Shown piece by piece: positions 36,917-49,717 of a stretch of DNA of 64,000 nt. The translations under genes were made by a program, and so were the position numbers. This stretch comes from Psilocybe azurescens. Taxonomy: Eukaryota > Basidiomycota > Agaricomycetes > Agaricales > Agrocybaceae. The first letter of the stretch is position 1, and each line of letters starts with the position of its first letter. Below the pieces are notes generated by a model. It searched no databases. It worked only from the letters and a program-made list of their open reading frames with translations, and had not been told where the DNA came from. The stretch is from positions 434,001 to 498,000 of the forward strand of contig JAJIRX010000557.1 of NCBI GenBank assembly GCA_023853785.1, written 5' to 3'.

Positions 36917-39900
36917 ATGGGCATATTCAATCGGAATCCCGACCTCAAGCTCAATAGTCGGACAGATACAACTATCTCAGTCTCCGTTCCACCCAAGGTC
37001 CGCGACTTTACAACTATCGCTCCTGTTGCGCACACCCTTTCTGCTTCGGAGCTTCTTGAGGACCTCGGAGTATCGGAAAACGACGGACTTTCCAGCAATG
37101 AGGCTGCTCGCCGTATACAAAGTTGTGGAGAAAACTTGCTTCAGGGAAAGGAGGGTGTCTCGGCTTGGAGAGTACTCCTTGGGCAACTTTGTGAGTATAA
37201 TCCTCAGTCATCTCTCTCGTCGTGTCTGATAGATTTTCCCAGCGAATGCCCTTACACTAGTTTTAATTGCCGCTCTAGCCCTTAGTTTCGGTGTTGAGGA
37301 CTTTATTGAAGGATCAGTCATTGCAGCAGTCATCGTTCTCAATACATCGTAAGTCATTCATGTGTGTATTTCTGCCGGTAGTATCTCATGCAATCGATCC
37401 TCTCTTATCTAGCGTCGGATTCTTTCAAGAATACCGCGCCGAGAAGACTATGGACTCTTTAAAGCAGCTATCATCACCAACGGCCTTTGTTATTCGTAAC
37501 GGAGAGAGCATTCCAATTCCTGCCAAGAATGTCGTACCAGGCATGTCCATCAATTTCGTCACGCGTCCTCTCCAACTTATTATAGCCCAGGCGACCTTGT
37601 GTTAATCAAGGCTGGCGACGTTGTACCTGCTGATGTAAGCCAATTTATTGTGTGATGCAGCCTACATATCTAACTTTGACCATGTAGTTGAGATTGATTT
37701 CAGTCTCAAATCTTGAACTATCTGAGCAACTCTTGACAGGAGAATCTTTACCAGGTTTGCATGGATTTTACCTATCATTCTGTATACCTCATTCTGACTT
37801 TTTTCTCAAAAGTTTCCAAAACCATTGAAACTTTTGATAATGACCAATTAGATCTTCCCATTGGTGATCGTCTCAACTTGTGCTATGCTTCCACAATCGT
37901 AACCAAAGGACGTGGAACTGGAATCACAGTGGCTACCGCTATGAATACTCAAGTAAGTCGAACCCGATATTCTGACAATGTTAAATTGCCAAATTCACAT
38001 GAATTCTTAAGATAGGTCGCATTGCTAATGCAATTAGTGGCAAAATGAGTGCTTCTGGCGAGCCTATCAAGGATGAGAGGCCTTGGTATAAACGAGTTAT
38101 TAATAAGATATTTGAATTTCTGTAAGTCAGTATTTTCGTTTTGTTTGATTAATGTCTTATTCTTTCTAGGGGGCTTCGCTCAGGAACCCCTCTGCAGATC
38201 AAGCTAGCCAAACTGGCGTTTTTCCTTCTCTTTGCGCCGTCATCTTGGCAATCATCGTCTTCTCCGTTGCCCGTTGGAAGGTCACAGACGAGGTTGCCCT
38301 CTACGGCATTGCAGTGGCCATCGCTATTATACCCGAATCTCTTATTGCGGTCCTGACCCTTACTATGGCCGTGGGCACGAAACGTATGGCCAAAGAGAAC
38401 GTTATTGTACGGAAACTTGATGCATTGGAGAACTTGGGAGGTGTGACGGATATCTGCAGTGATAAAACAGGAACACTTACACTAGGTGCAGCATTTTATA
38501 AGTAAACATGATCAAACTACTCATTATACTATCCAGGGAAGATGTCTGTTCGTAAATTTTGGTTGGCAGGCGATCCGCACCAAGCTGTAGAATATACGGC
38601 CGACGTTACTCAAAACGCATTGGAGCCTGTTGGCAATGTCCGAAAAGACGATAACGGATCTTTACTTGAACCAGCCTCACTGGGTGATGGGTTGGTAGAG
38701 GCAATTTACGTAGCATCCCTCTGCAACGTCGCAACGTGAGCATTTGTCCATTTGATCCATTCTCTTCATTGACCTTCTATCTATCTAGGATCCGCAAAAA
38801 TTTGAAAGGGGAATGGAAATCCACTGGCGATCCTACAGAAGTTGCCCTCCAAGTGTTCGCCACTAAACTCCAGCTTGGACGACCGACACTAGTGACTGAC
38901 TTGTCCGAGTCCATGGAGAAGAAAGGACAACCGGCCATGGGGCAAGTCATCGAAAGCAATGAAAAGCAGGCCCATTTCGACGAGAAACCAGCAGAGCATG
39001 TGACCAAGAGGTTCGAGCTCAAAGCCGAATTCCCATTCTCGAGTGATTTGAAACGAATGACAATGATCTATCTGGATAAAGAACTAGAAGGACAAGCACT
39101 TGTTCTTATCAAGGGAGCAGTGAGTTGCTTTTCCGCTCTCTCTGTCGAAAGTCGGATGCTAATACTTTCACTCTGAAAGTCAGAACGTGTATTAGCCGCA
39201 TCGACTCATTACACTCCTTCGCCTGAAGAAACATTGAAATTGCCCCATTGTCTGACGAAGTCAGAAACACCTTTTGGTCAAGGCTGAGGAACTGGCTTCT
39301 CAAGGCCTTCGCGTCATTGGCTTGGGGTCGAAATATATACCCGCCACTGGCATCGAGACTCTTACTCGGGAGGAAGTCGAACAGAAATTTGTATTCCGTG
39401 GACTGGCTGGCATATTTGATCCCCCTCGACCGGAAACACTTGGCGCTGTTCGATCGTGCAAACAGGCTGGAATTGTGGTGCACATGTTAGTCTCGCGCTT
39501 AGTCGCCATAACGTCATTGCTTACCCTTCTATTCAGGTTGACTGGTGATCACGTCACAACTGCAAGGGCGATTGCTGAGGCAGTAGAAATCATTTCTCCC
39601 GATGCCCCCGCTAGCGCCGTCATGACGGTGCGTCTCATGTATCGTTTTTAGAATAAGATGCTGATTCATAATAACAGGCGACAGAGTTCGACAGGCTTAC
39701 AGATAAAGAGATCGATGCTCTGCCCGAACTTCCGCTTGTTATAGCTCGCTGTGCGCCGGAGACCAAGGGTTAGCAAGCTAGATGTCTTTTCAGGCTGTCC
39801 TTTATTCACATTGTTCCAGTTCGTATGATTCATGCAGGCAAGCGCCGAGGGAAACATTTGTCTATGTCCGGCGACGGTGTCAACGATTCTCCTGCGTTAA

Positions 39901-41121
39901 AATTGGCCCCTGTTGGTATCGCGATGGGCATGGCAGGTTCAGATGTGGCAAAAGACGCATCTGATCTCGTACTGACAGACGAGTGAGTTCAAGATTTGAT
40001 CGCGTCTAGTCTCTTCTGCTGATTAACTGGGACCCCTTAGCAATTTCAATTCTATTGTAGTTGCAGTATCCGAAGGTCGCCGCTTATTTACGAATATTCA
40101 GAGATTCCTTGTGCACCTTTTGGCTATCAACGTGGCTGAAGTTGCTCTCTTGATTATTGGACTTTGTTTCCAGGACGAAGCGAAAAACAGCGTCTTCCCT
40201 CTTAGTCCCGTTGGCGTCCTATGGGTGAACATGGTCAGTTCATTTGTCCTATAATGTGCTCTAACTTGATACTGATTAATACCATTAGCTCACTAGTTCT
40301 CCTCCCGCTTTTGGTCTCGGTCTAGAAGCAGCAGAACAGAATCTCATGAGAAGACCGCCTCATTCTGTTAAAGATGGCATTTTCTCATGGCCTGTTATCC
40401 TCGACTGTATGGCATATGGTCTTATTATGGGTGGAACCTGTCTTGCGAGTGTAAGAAGTTTCACAATCTTACTTTTAACTTCGTCTGCTCACTGTTTTCG
40501 AATTACGCGCAGTTCGCCATTGTTATTTATGGCAAGGGTAACGGAGATCTAGGGCGCGAATGTAATCACGAAGTTAGTGAATTATGTCGAAACGTTTTCA
40601 GGGCCAGGTCAACAACATTTGCCACGTTGATTTTTACGATATCGATATACGGACTGGAGCTAAAGTCATGTATGTGTTTTTGATCCTGATCTCATGAAAC
40701 TGATCTCTAAAATCTCAATTTAAATTTAGTCGATCGCTCTCTATTCTCCTTGACCCCTGGTCGTCACTTCATGAAGGATCTTATGGCTAACCCTGTTTTA
40801 TTATGGTCAGCCATCGGCGGCATGATCAGCGTAGTTCTACGTGAGTGACCTCCGCGTGTCCCTTGTACTTTGCGCATATTGCTTATGTGGAACATTGCAT
40901 CTCTAGCAATCTATATCCCCGGTTTGAGCACTAAGGTGTTCTACCAAAGTGGGATAGGCTGGGAATGGGGAGTCGTCGTCGGGATGTCCGTCGCCTTCTT
41001 TATCTGGTGTGAAATTTGGAAGGTGGCCAGAAAGCCGTTGTACAAGCGATGGACCCCAGCTCTCATTGAACCTCTCACATATGCAGACGAGATTAACGAA
41101 AAACCGCGCCGAGACGTTTGA
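36917..41121 (+). CDS. P-type cation ATPase, type IID (ENA, Na+/K+ export); frame interrupted
   Basis: Plasma-membrane or endomembrane ATPase that extrudes Na+ or K+. Starts [20 protein letters not shown]. Motifs in order: [68 protein letters not shown] (M4, ion-binding PE), the phosphorylation site [85 protein letters not shown], and C-terminal TM helices ending [10 protein letters not shown]. Over fifteen introns, including a GC-AG intron (37541-37590) inside [13 protein letters not shown]. Apparent one-base losses at 38231-38233 (TTT in M3), 39234-39235 and 39272-39277 break the frame. ENA-family membership is inferred from overall motif order; ion preference is not determinable. Confidence 0.88.
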
Positions 41122-41879
41122 CGACATCTTCTCATGTATAGATAATGCAGGACTACGATCTACATTTTTTCTCGCACATACCGTTCATAGCTCACCCACA
41201 CGTGTCGCTATAATAGTCCTCCAGGCGTGTCTGAACATTACACTGTAGGCTTCTGAGGGACATCACCAAACTAGCAGTAGATGTGTCAAGAGCTTTAACG
41301 ACTTCTGCCAATGTAAAACGACAACATGTACATACTTGTATACTCTGATATGTCACAATTCAATTGCACTTGTATATCATCGTGAACTGTCATTTTCCTG
41401 ATAAATTGCTCTATGAAGGGCGCTACTCTAACATTTACTGATAAGGCAGCAGGTTTGTGCGGAGAAATCTCTCAAAGCTGTGTTCAAAACATACAACAAT
41501 TCGCTCCTTCCTTTGATTATCAGGCCTATAATCACCACTCGAAACGAGATAACCTTTGACTCGCCTTTTGGGAGGTACCATTCACGACCTGTAGAGGACC
41601 AGAGTAAATCCAACTATTTACTTCAATGTTTTGATAATTCACTATCAATATCAATTAGGTTCATGTCTTGTTCATGTTGGGCCAAAAGATCTATAAATAG
41701 GACAAGAAAGAAATGCGGCGCTTAGCGTTAATTGGTAAGCCACGTGGGACTCGGTCCGAGACGGAAGCGGGCCGGCAATCGGGGTTTACGGTGTGAGCTC
41801 CTAATGTTGACAGTCACAAGGGAAGATGAGAGTCTTCTCACTCAAGAGCCTATCTCGTTCTCTCTTTCACTCATCCAGA
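41122..41879. other. Intergenic region, ATPase 3' / ALDH 5'
   Basis: About 760 bp with no coding signal. Contains CACGTG at about 41743-41748, 130 bp upstream of the ALDH start, and a pyrimidine-rich tract just before the ATG, as expected of a basidiomycete promoter. Confidence 0.45.
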
Positions 41880-44747
41880 ATGTCTCTCACCGCACAAATA
41901 AACGTTCCGCGTCTTAACAAGACACTGAATGTACCAACCGGGCTTTTTATTAACAACGAATTTGTTCCATCCGTTGACTCTAAAGAGCTCATTCAGTAAG
42001 TGATTTGGTTTGCATCTGGAGTCAGATAAGATAAGCTTAGTGACTATTTCTCAGTGCCATCAACCCAGCCACTGAGGAAGTCATAGCATCTGTCGTTGCA
42101 GGTGTGTATGTTCATCTCTATCCCTCTGTCTTTGGGTGTTGAAAGCAGCGCAGCATCGTCCAAGGATATAGATGTTGCCGTCGCCGCTGCGCGCCAGGCA
42201 TTTAAGACGACTTGGGGAAAGAATGTGACGGGGTTCGAACGCTCAAGGCTCATAAACAAACTTGCGGATCTTATCGAACGCGATGCACAAGATCTTGCAG
42301 AGCTCGAGGCTCTTAATAATGGTAAACCTGTGAAGATCGCCAGGTGGTTTTATCGACAATTTGCTCAAGTGGCCATCACTGACCATACCCTTCAGAGACT
42401 TTGATATCGGGGATAGCATTCAATGCCTAAGATACTATGCTGGTTGGGCCGACAAGATAATAGGGCAGGTAGGTTCATTATATCATGAGACTTGACAAAA
42501 AAAATTGCTTGCGCATTAGACTCTGGAAGTCGATAACAAGGCCAAGCTTGCGTTCACTCGTCATGATCCTATCGGTGTTTGTGGGCAAATGTAAGGCTGC
42601 TTCAATCTTTGCTACCTTGTTTTTCATTGATTCATCATTTAGTATCCCCTGGAATTACCCGATCAATATGTGGTAGATTTATTCGTTGCTCCGCGATGTC
42701 GTCGCGTCTTTGATTGCTAATTTATAGGGCTTGGAAAGTTGCCCCAGCACTGGCCGTGGGCTGTACAATCGTAATGAAACCCTCTGAGCTGACACCGCTA
42801 ACCGCTCTGGTTAGTCCCTCTAGCAATTCATTTTGTTCCACTTACACAATTTTACCCAGAAACTCTCAGAACTTGTCATGGAGGCAGGGTAGGTTATTAA
42901 CTAACATCATTGGCGTTGTGCTCACTGTCAGAATACTTCAAGCTTTCCAGCTGGTGTTGTTAACACTGTTCCTTCTTTGGGGCCCATTGGAGGTGCTGCT
43001 CTTTCTTCCCATCCCGACGTCGACAAAGTCGCATTCACAGGATCGACGATCACTGGCCGAAAAATCATGGAAGCTGCGGCGAAGAGCAATTTAAAGAAGG
43101 TACGGAAAATAGTCAACGTGATTACTCTTTTGATATAATGCTAACCCCATTATTTCTATAGGTATCTTTGGAACTTGGTGGGAAATCACCGCACCTTATT
43201 TTTGAATCCGCCGATTTGGAACAAGGTGCAGATACTCTCTCTTTTTCGTTTTTGTGCATGGGCTTCGACCACGTTTCTTTACCAACGGCATGCCCTTGTG
43301 CCATACTGGGATTTTGCGTAGCCGAGATCCAAGTATCCAATTTGATTTCCACATACAACATACCTTTTATCAAATCCCGACTGTAAATCGGCCAATAAAT
43401 GAAGCTGTCCCGGGTTTTATATGGGTCATACGGTTGGTATAGTTGGAAAGGGAATCTGCAGCCCTCACGACCAATGGGCGATAATTTGTTATGGCACTGG
43501 CGGTACCTGTAACACTGTTTTGAACTGGGAAAAGTCAGGCTACGGTGTTTGGTCTTTCATTCTTTTGCTTTTATTAAATTTGTTGGGGAAACACTAATTT
43601 TTCCCGATATTTCAAGCTGCTTCTTGGGCCGCACTTGGAATATGCTATAACTCGGGTCAAGACTGCACGGCAGGATCACGCGTCTACGTACAGGACATTA
43701 TTTACGACAAATTTTTGGCCATACTTGTATCTAAAGTCAAAGAACAAGTCATTGGGGATGGTTTGGACGAAAAAAGTGGAGGAGGCCCTGTCGTAAGTGT
43801 ATTCTTGGACAAGTCGCGATTTTTCTTATCTCCTCTTTGTGACGCATTCCAACCAGGTATCCAAGGGACAATATGATCGTGTATGGGGATATATCGAGTC
43901 AGGGAAACAAGAAGGCGCTATTGCGGTTCTAGGGGGAGAAAAGAGAAACAGCAAAGGATATTTTGTTGATCCGACAAGTGGGTCTAACTTCGTATTTTGG
44001 CTCTGCGCAGCGACTTAAGACAACCTCAGTTTTCACTAACATCAAGTCCGATATGAAAATTGTAAGCCTTTCGTTGTACTGTATTGCTTACCCAATGCTA
44101 TGCTCACATATTATATCTTCTAGGTCAAAGAAGAAGTGGGAATCTCTAGATAATTTCCAAGTAACGTGCTGAAATCCTCATTTCGTCTAGATCTTTGGAC
44201 CAGTGCTCTCTGTCGGCGTTTTCAAATCTGAAGAAGAAGCTATATCTCTCGCAAACGACACGAACTATGGCCTGGGGGCTGGACTGCACTCAAGTACATC
44301 TACCAGTTCTATCAACCGAATGCTCACCATACTATGCTGACGCTGCTCTTCACATTGCAGATGATGCCAATCAGTGTATGCGCGTCTCATCTGCTCTGGA
44401 GGCTGGCACAGTAAGTGTACAACGCTACTGAACCATGCCTGGACTTTGCGCTCATCATTGCTTTTCTCTTAGGTGTGGGTCAACCAGTACAATATCCTGA
44501 ACAACAACGTTCCATTCGGAGGAAAGAAGCAGTCCGGAATTGGTAGGTTATTTCTTCTCCGGCGTCCAATCTCGCAGCCGCACAAAGAGAGCATTCGTGT
44601 TTTGATTGATTCCTTGCTGCATTTTTGAATTAATGTACTCATACTCTATTTTCAGGCCGTGAACTCGGAAGCTATGCTCTCGAGGAATACACGTCTGTCA
44701 AAGCGATTCATTGGAACTTTGGAGAGAAACTTGAATGGCCGCTTTAA
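41880..44747 (+). CDS. Aldehyde dehydrogenase (NAD(P)+)
   Basis: Oxidises aldehydes to acids; cytosolic type, as no targeting peptide is seen. Starts [20 protein letters not shown] and has about fourteen introns. Motifs: [92 protein letters not shown], the active-site Glu in [19 protein letters not shown], nucleophilic Cys in [31 protein letters not shown], and C-terminal [20 protein letters not shown]. The frame is intact throughout. Unusual: one intron (43226-43616) is 391 bp while the others are about 45-90 bp. The substrate cannot be assigned; acetaldehyde is typical for this clade. Confidence 0.94.
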
Positions 44748-45485
44748 TTCATGTGGTCTGCACTGAAGGAGTGAAGAAAAGAAATCAAAGTCATCAAGAT
44801 AAAGTTCGCTTGCTTATCATTCATTCATAGCTGTAGTATGACATACCCACTTTTGCAATCAATTGCTATCAATTGCTGGTAAAATGAATAGAACGGCTGA
44901 GAACATGGCCGATTGGCGCAATGTTGATCATCTCTGCTCCGCCTGGCGCCACGTTTTAATCACATAATGTGTATACGCGTTCATTGAACACCATGGTACG
45001 TAAAGTACAGATTTCGGGTTCAAATTTCTCCCCATATGGCTCTGACTCGTTCAGTATTCGTGCCCTGACCGACACAGTTGTCTGCCATGTGGCTGGGATG
45101 AAACACCAAATACAGTGGATATCCCGATTCTCTAGAAGCCCTGCCTATCCCTGCGAATACTTCTACTCGGTACCTGTTCAAACTTCAAAGCAATCCTAAC
45201 GAGCCTCAATGCCGGCACTACAGAGCACGTCGCGTTAGGGTCCGATTACCTATATGCAAGCCCGACAAGACAACGATAACCGACGATTTAAAGATTATTA
45301 TTGTACTCGGCTGCGAGGAGAACGCCACGACCGCGAAATAGGAAAGAACACCATTTATTAGTGGGAGATCAACTACAGTACACAGTCCGTTTGAGAATAA
45401 GATGTGAAAACAGATACGAAGATAGCAAAAGGCAAAGTAAAAGGCAAAGCAAAGATGCAATGTAAGTGAGACGATAGGTGGATAT
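44748..45485. other. Convergent intergenic region
   Basis: Between the ALDH stop and the Zn-cluster gene stop. A short ORF at 44969-45199 has no recognisable content. Nothing else was seen. Confidence 0.4.
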
Positions 45486-46312
45486 TCACTCCTGAGAACC
45501 GGAGTTGGTCTGATCTTGGGACGAGCTGTATGGATAATACCTGAAATTCATGTGTTAATTGATACCATCTCCCCAAGAGAAAGGAACGCCTACCCAGTCT
45601 CTTCCGGGAGCATTGTGTAATAATTCGTCCTATTCACCCAGGATGTATTTGGATCAGATTGGCCATATTGGACGTGTCCCGAATTTGATGCAGGGTTGCC
45701 CACGTTCTGAAGGCCACTGGTGCTGATTTCGCCGGTGGGGACAATTCCCTGAATGGCATAGTCCCTGTTCTCTATCCACTGTGAATTATGATGCACAAGT
45801 TGAGAGGGATGGTATGCATGTGAGTCTTGATGGCCTTGTTGGGTTTGCGGTGGCATAAGATGCCCCGCGTGCTGACTAGTATTCGTATACAAGGATTCGG
45901 GATGAGCGGAGGGATGAATGTACTGGTATTGTTGAGGTTCAATGCGCACACCAATGTCGTGCACGTTCCATGAGTGATGCATCGATGTCGTTGGCTGCGC
46001 TAGATAATGTTGGGCACCTGTATAGCCCATTGGCCGCTCCAGCCGAAATTGTTGGGTAGAATATTGTCCGTGTGTAGACGGTGTTGTCAAAGGCGGCTGG
46101 TCAAAGTTGACCGGGACAAAGATGCACTCTGTAACTGCGACGATGCAGCGTTGGCATTGTAAACTGCCATCTGGCACTCGGCACTGGTCAAGTCAGAGAG
46201 TGTTAACCAACCACAAAGTGTACGGTACCTTCAATTTTTGCCGGCGACACCTTTTGCATGCTATGGGAATACGCTTTATTTCGTTGGTGCTTGTGGGGGA
46301 GTATGGGGACAT
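45486..46312 (-). CDS. Zn(II)2Cys6 transcription factor, short form
   Basis: Starts MSPYSPTSTNEIKRIPIACK. The binuclear zinc cluster reads ACKRCRRQKLK, intron GTACCG...GACCAG, then CRVPDGSLQCQRCIVAVTEC: C-x2-C-x6-C-x9-C-x2-C-x6-C, the exact family spacing. The rest is Gln/His/Tyr/Ser-rich and disordered (activation-type), with a final intron and C-terminus YYPYSSSQDQTNSGSQE. At about 240 residues it lacks the fungal-specific middle homology domain of larger members. Probably a nuclear DNA-binding regulator; targets unknown. Tail-to-tail with ALDH. Confidence 0.85.
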
Positions 46313-47230
46313 GGTAGCAGAGTATATTGGGTTTGCTGAGGCAGATGAGGAGGTTTGTGTTGTACAAGTCGAAATGTATAGCAGCTTTTATACACCGAAC
46401 GAGTTAGCAGTGCATTTACAGACAAAAGGGTATTTGAGTAAGTTTTGACCGAAAAAGTAGATCGGATCGAGCATCCTTGAATAAGATGTTTTGGGGAAGC
46501 CGCGAGGATTGCGGCGGGGTCGAAGCAGCTGTTTATCGTCAGGGTAGTCCATGTTTAGCGCGCTCAGCCAACCTCGGATCCCGAGCGTCAAATCAGTTTA
46601 GAATATAGATACCGTAGCGAGATTTTGTTCATATCATATCTGGAATCAGAAAATCAGGCAGATCGGGTTCCGAGCATGCTCGCAATTGTTTGCGGAAATC
46701 TTCGAAGTTGTCAAGAGCCGAGACGGAAAAGTTTTTGCCTTTTTCGTTACATCACCGGCACGGGCGGCGTAAGCTTAAAAAGTGTCACTAATAAACTTTG
46801 AGGTTCAATGAGGCAACAAGTTTAATTATGTTAATCATAATTTCCGGTCTTCCGCAGCATTGTCAGTGTTATTTGTACCCACAATGGTGAGTTGACTCAC
46901 TCATTTAGGGAACTGTTCTGACCATGAACCAGTTGAGGTGTACTGCGCACCGCAACTGTAAACATTCGAAGACTGATCTCAACAGAGATCCTTCATGGTC
47001 AAAACCAGAGTTTGTCAATCAGGTTGTGGACAGACACCTTTGTGCCTGCTATTCGTGGCGTATCTCCGTGAGAAGCTTGATGCGTCATGAAGAACAACGG
47101 TTGGTAACCTTAGGTAAACGCTGGTAAACGTGGCAGCACAGCTAAGACGCGGAATCCAAAACACTCCAGTTTTTCCATGTTACACGGGTAAAAATAAACG
47201 TACACAGACACTGATGACAGATGATTCCAA
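46313..47230. other. Intergenic region upstream of the Zn-cluster gene
   Basis: About 920 bp with only short, unconvincing open frames (such as 46924-47127). It holds the promoter of the Zn2Cys6 gene and the 3' region of the proteasome gene. No repeats or RNA genes recognised. Confidence 0.4.
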
Positions 47231-48222
47231 TTAGAGAGCCAGATAGTCACGAACTTCCTCTTCAGATAGTTTCCTGAAAGTAGGCTTCGGCCGACCCGTC
47301 TCGCCTCCAATCTTGCCCTCTTCCAGTTCTGCAGGTGTTGGGACAGTCACCACGCCAATTTCGATGGTCTTCTCCGTCATCTGACCCTCAAAGCCTTCTT
47401 TAAGGGTTAAAAGCGCAGTGTGAATGGCATCCTCCAAACTGATGTCATCGTTATACCTGGAAAACACGGAATCAGAAAAGAGATATTAAGAGCACGATGC
47501 AGACAATTACGCACCTTTTTTCTAGGAAGGTTTTGGCATTAATCATATTCTTGCCGATAGCACTCGCTTTCCAGGCCCAGAAAGAACCGGAAGGATCAAC
47601 TTGATAAAGGGAAGGACCTCGATGGCTGTCCCAACCTGCAACTAATAATGATACACCATAGGGCCTCACACCTCTGCATTCCGTATTTGCTCAATCCTGA
47701 CTCGTGTGATTCAATGAGATAGGGTCCTTACCCTGATTGAGTAGCTTGCTGCATGACTGTCGCAATTTCTTGTGTTAGCACCCTTGTAGGTGGGTATTCG
47801 CCATAGATCTTCCAGTATGCCTGAGCACTTTTCCGCGCCTTTGTAACAAGTATTCGGAAGTCGGGACCCATTCCTGAGTACACGATTCCAATATTGGGGC
47901 AGATCGTAGCTACTTTCTCAATCACGGAGTCGTCGATTAGGATGGATGAGGTCTTCTTCTCAGTGGCAATCACGATTCCGTTTGTGGCTATTGTATTGTT
48001 TAGTATCCATGTATTAATTCGTGTTGATTGATAGGTGTTGCATACCTTTAATCCCCAGACTTGTTGTACCCTGAGATACGGCAGCAAGAGCGTGTTCGAT
48101 CTGAACAAGCTTCCCACTTGGAGAAAAGACTGTCAAAGAATAACTAAAGCCAATGATAAGACAGAGTTGAAGTATTAGTCTAAGGATATGTACCTGTAGG
48201 CACCACCCTCTGCACTAGCCAT
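47231..48222 (-). CDS. PRE8: 20S proteasome subunit alpha 2
   Basis: Structural alpha-ring subunit of the 20S proteasome. Starts [12 protein letters not shown] (ATG 48222) and continues [20 protein letters not shown], the proteasome A-type signature, then [59 protein letters not shown] and [21 protein letters not shown]-terminus [15 protein letters not shown]. About 255 residues in five exons with a clean frame. Sequence is closest to the alpha2 (PSMA2/Pre8) type by [15 protein letters not shown] and the SGSFWAWKA loop. Confidence 0.93.
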
Positions 48223-48469
48223 TGTTGAAGTCGAAAGAAGAAAGTTATTGATTAATTGAAGTTGGGACAGTGCACGACGCGCGTCTGGGTTGCGTGTTCT
48301 TTGTTTGGCTTTGTTTCCATCGACGCGTGTACTTTCAATACCACGGTTAGATAAGATCATGGAATAGGGGTTTCACAATTTCATTTCAATTCGATTTACA
48401 ACTTCATTGTGTACAAAGGTAGATGTTTCATTACTCTCCATAGCTTTATTAGACCAGAAAAATAAAAAT

Positions 48470-49455
48470 TTAGTCGACCTTGAGAGGGGTAGTCCTTAAG
48501 TATGGCTGGCGGTGAAGATGATAATCAGAAACTGTCAGATATCGCTACTTTTGGTCTACTCACGAGGTGTTGGCTGAATTGAGGGAAGAGAGTCTTTGCC
48601 TCGTCGTTGCTGACGGAAGGGTGTACAATGACATCGTCTCCCTTCTTCCAGTTAACAGGAGTGGTCACACGATGCCTGTCACCGATTTGGAGAGCTATAA
48701 AGTCATTCTAGTTTAGTAACTCAGTTATTAACCAATTAAACAATGTCTCACAGTCAACAACGCTAAGGGAGAGATTATGAGTAGAGAGAAAGAAATCCGG
48801 ACAGCTAAAACTCACCGAATAATCTCGTCAAAGTTACGTCCCGTCGAAGCAGGATAAGCAAGGGTAAGACGGATTGTTTTCTTGGGGTCGATCACGAAGA
48901 CAGTGCGAATCTGACATTAAATAAGTTCATATTCCACAAGCGCGTCTCAGCTGAATATACCGTGAAAGGAAGGCCTTTGGCATCACGGTTTGTCGCGTCT
49001 TGTTCATCCAACATGTCATACAAGGTCGATATTTTGCGGTCGGGATCGGCAATCTAGATAGCGTGGTTTAATATACTCGATGCAACTAGACGAATGACTA
49101 ACGATGGGGAATTGAACATCTGTGGGTCCAGTGCTGGCTCCATACGAGTTGATATCCTTGACCCACTTCTCGTGCTCATCCAAGCCATTGGCAGAAATGC
49201 CAATGACTTTTACGTGGCGTTTCTTGAAGTCCTCAGAGCGGCGAGCGACCTCTCCAAGCTCGGTGGTGCAGACAGGAGTAAAATCTCCTGGATGAGAGAA
49301 GAGAATGGCCTTGATAATAGATAAGATATGCATCCAGGTCAATCGAAGTTCCCTCTCACCCAAGAATCACCAATCCAGTCGTGGAACTTGATGGGTCCCG
49401 CAGTGGTCTGAGCCTCAAAGTCAGGAGCGATATTTCCGAGACGAAGAGAAGGCAT
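48470..49455 (-). CDS. 1-Cys peroxiredoxin (Prx6 family)
   Basis: Reduces peroxides. Starts MPSLRLGNIAPDFEAQTTAG; the peroxidatic Cys is in SHPGDFTPVCTTELG. Further family features: HVKVIGISANGLDEHEKWVK, FPIIADPDRKISTLYDMLDE, GLPFTIRTVFVIDPKKTIRL, LAYPASTGRNFDEIIRVVDS and the C-terminal domain VTTPVNWKKGDDVIVHPSVS. Around 220 residues, the usual length; stop at 48470-48472. No mitochondrial presequence is evident, so cytosolic or nuclear. Six short exons, clean frame. Confidence 0.93.
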
Positions 49456-49717
49456 TTCTGAGGAAAGGAAAAGTATGTACGGGAGACAAGAAGAGCGAAA
49501 CTAATTAATTGCAAGTTCCCCTGATGGAGCACCTAAATACTGTATGATCGCGTCTTCAATTCTCACGCTTATTTGACTTTTGGCATCTCTTGCGTTTACA
49601 TTGCGTGCTCAACTAGACTCCATTATCAATTGTGAGATGTACCTTTCAGAGCTTTCGAGCCCGTCACAAGGACCTGGACAAGCATATATTTCCCATCGTA
49701 TTTCGGGAATTCGGCTT

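Noticed and set aside
42228..42240. gggttcgaacg resembling a tRNA T-arm
   Set aside because: It lies inside the conserved ALDH coding exon.
43168..43386. ORF running past [14 protein letters not shown] into the ALDH long intron
   Set aside because: The ALDH sequence continues correctly only after splicing to the exon at 43617.
45000..45040. tRNA-like B-box (gggttcaaatttc)
   Set aside because: No matching A-box or cloverleaf could be drawn around it.
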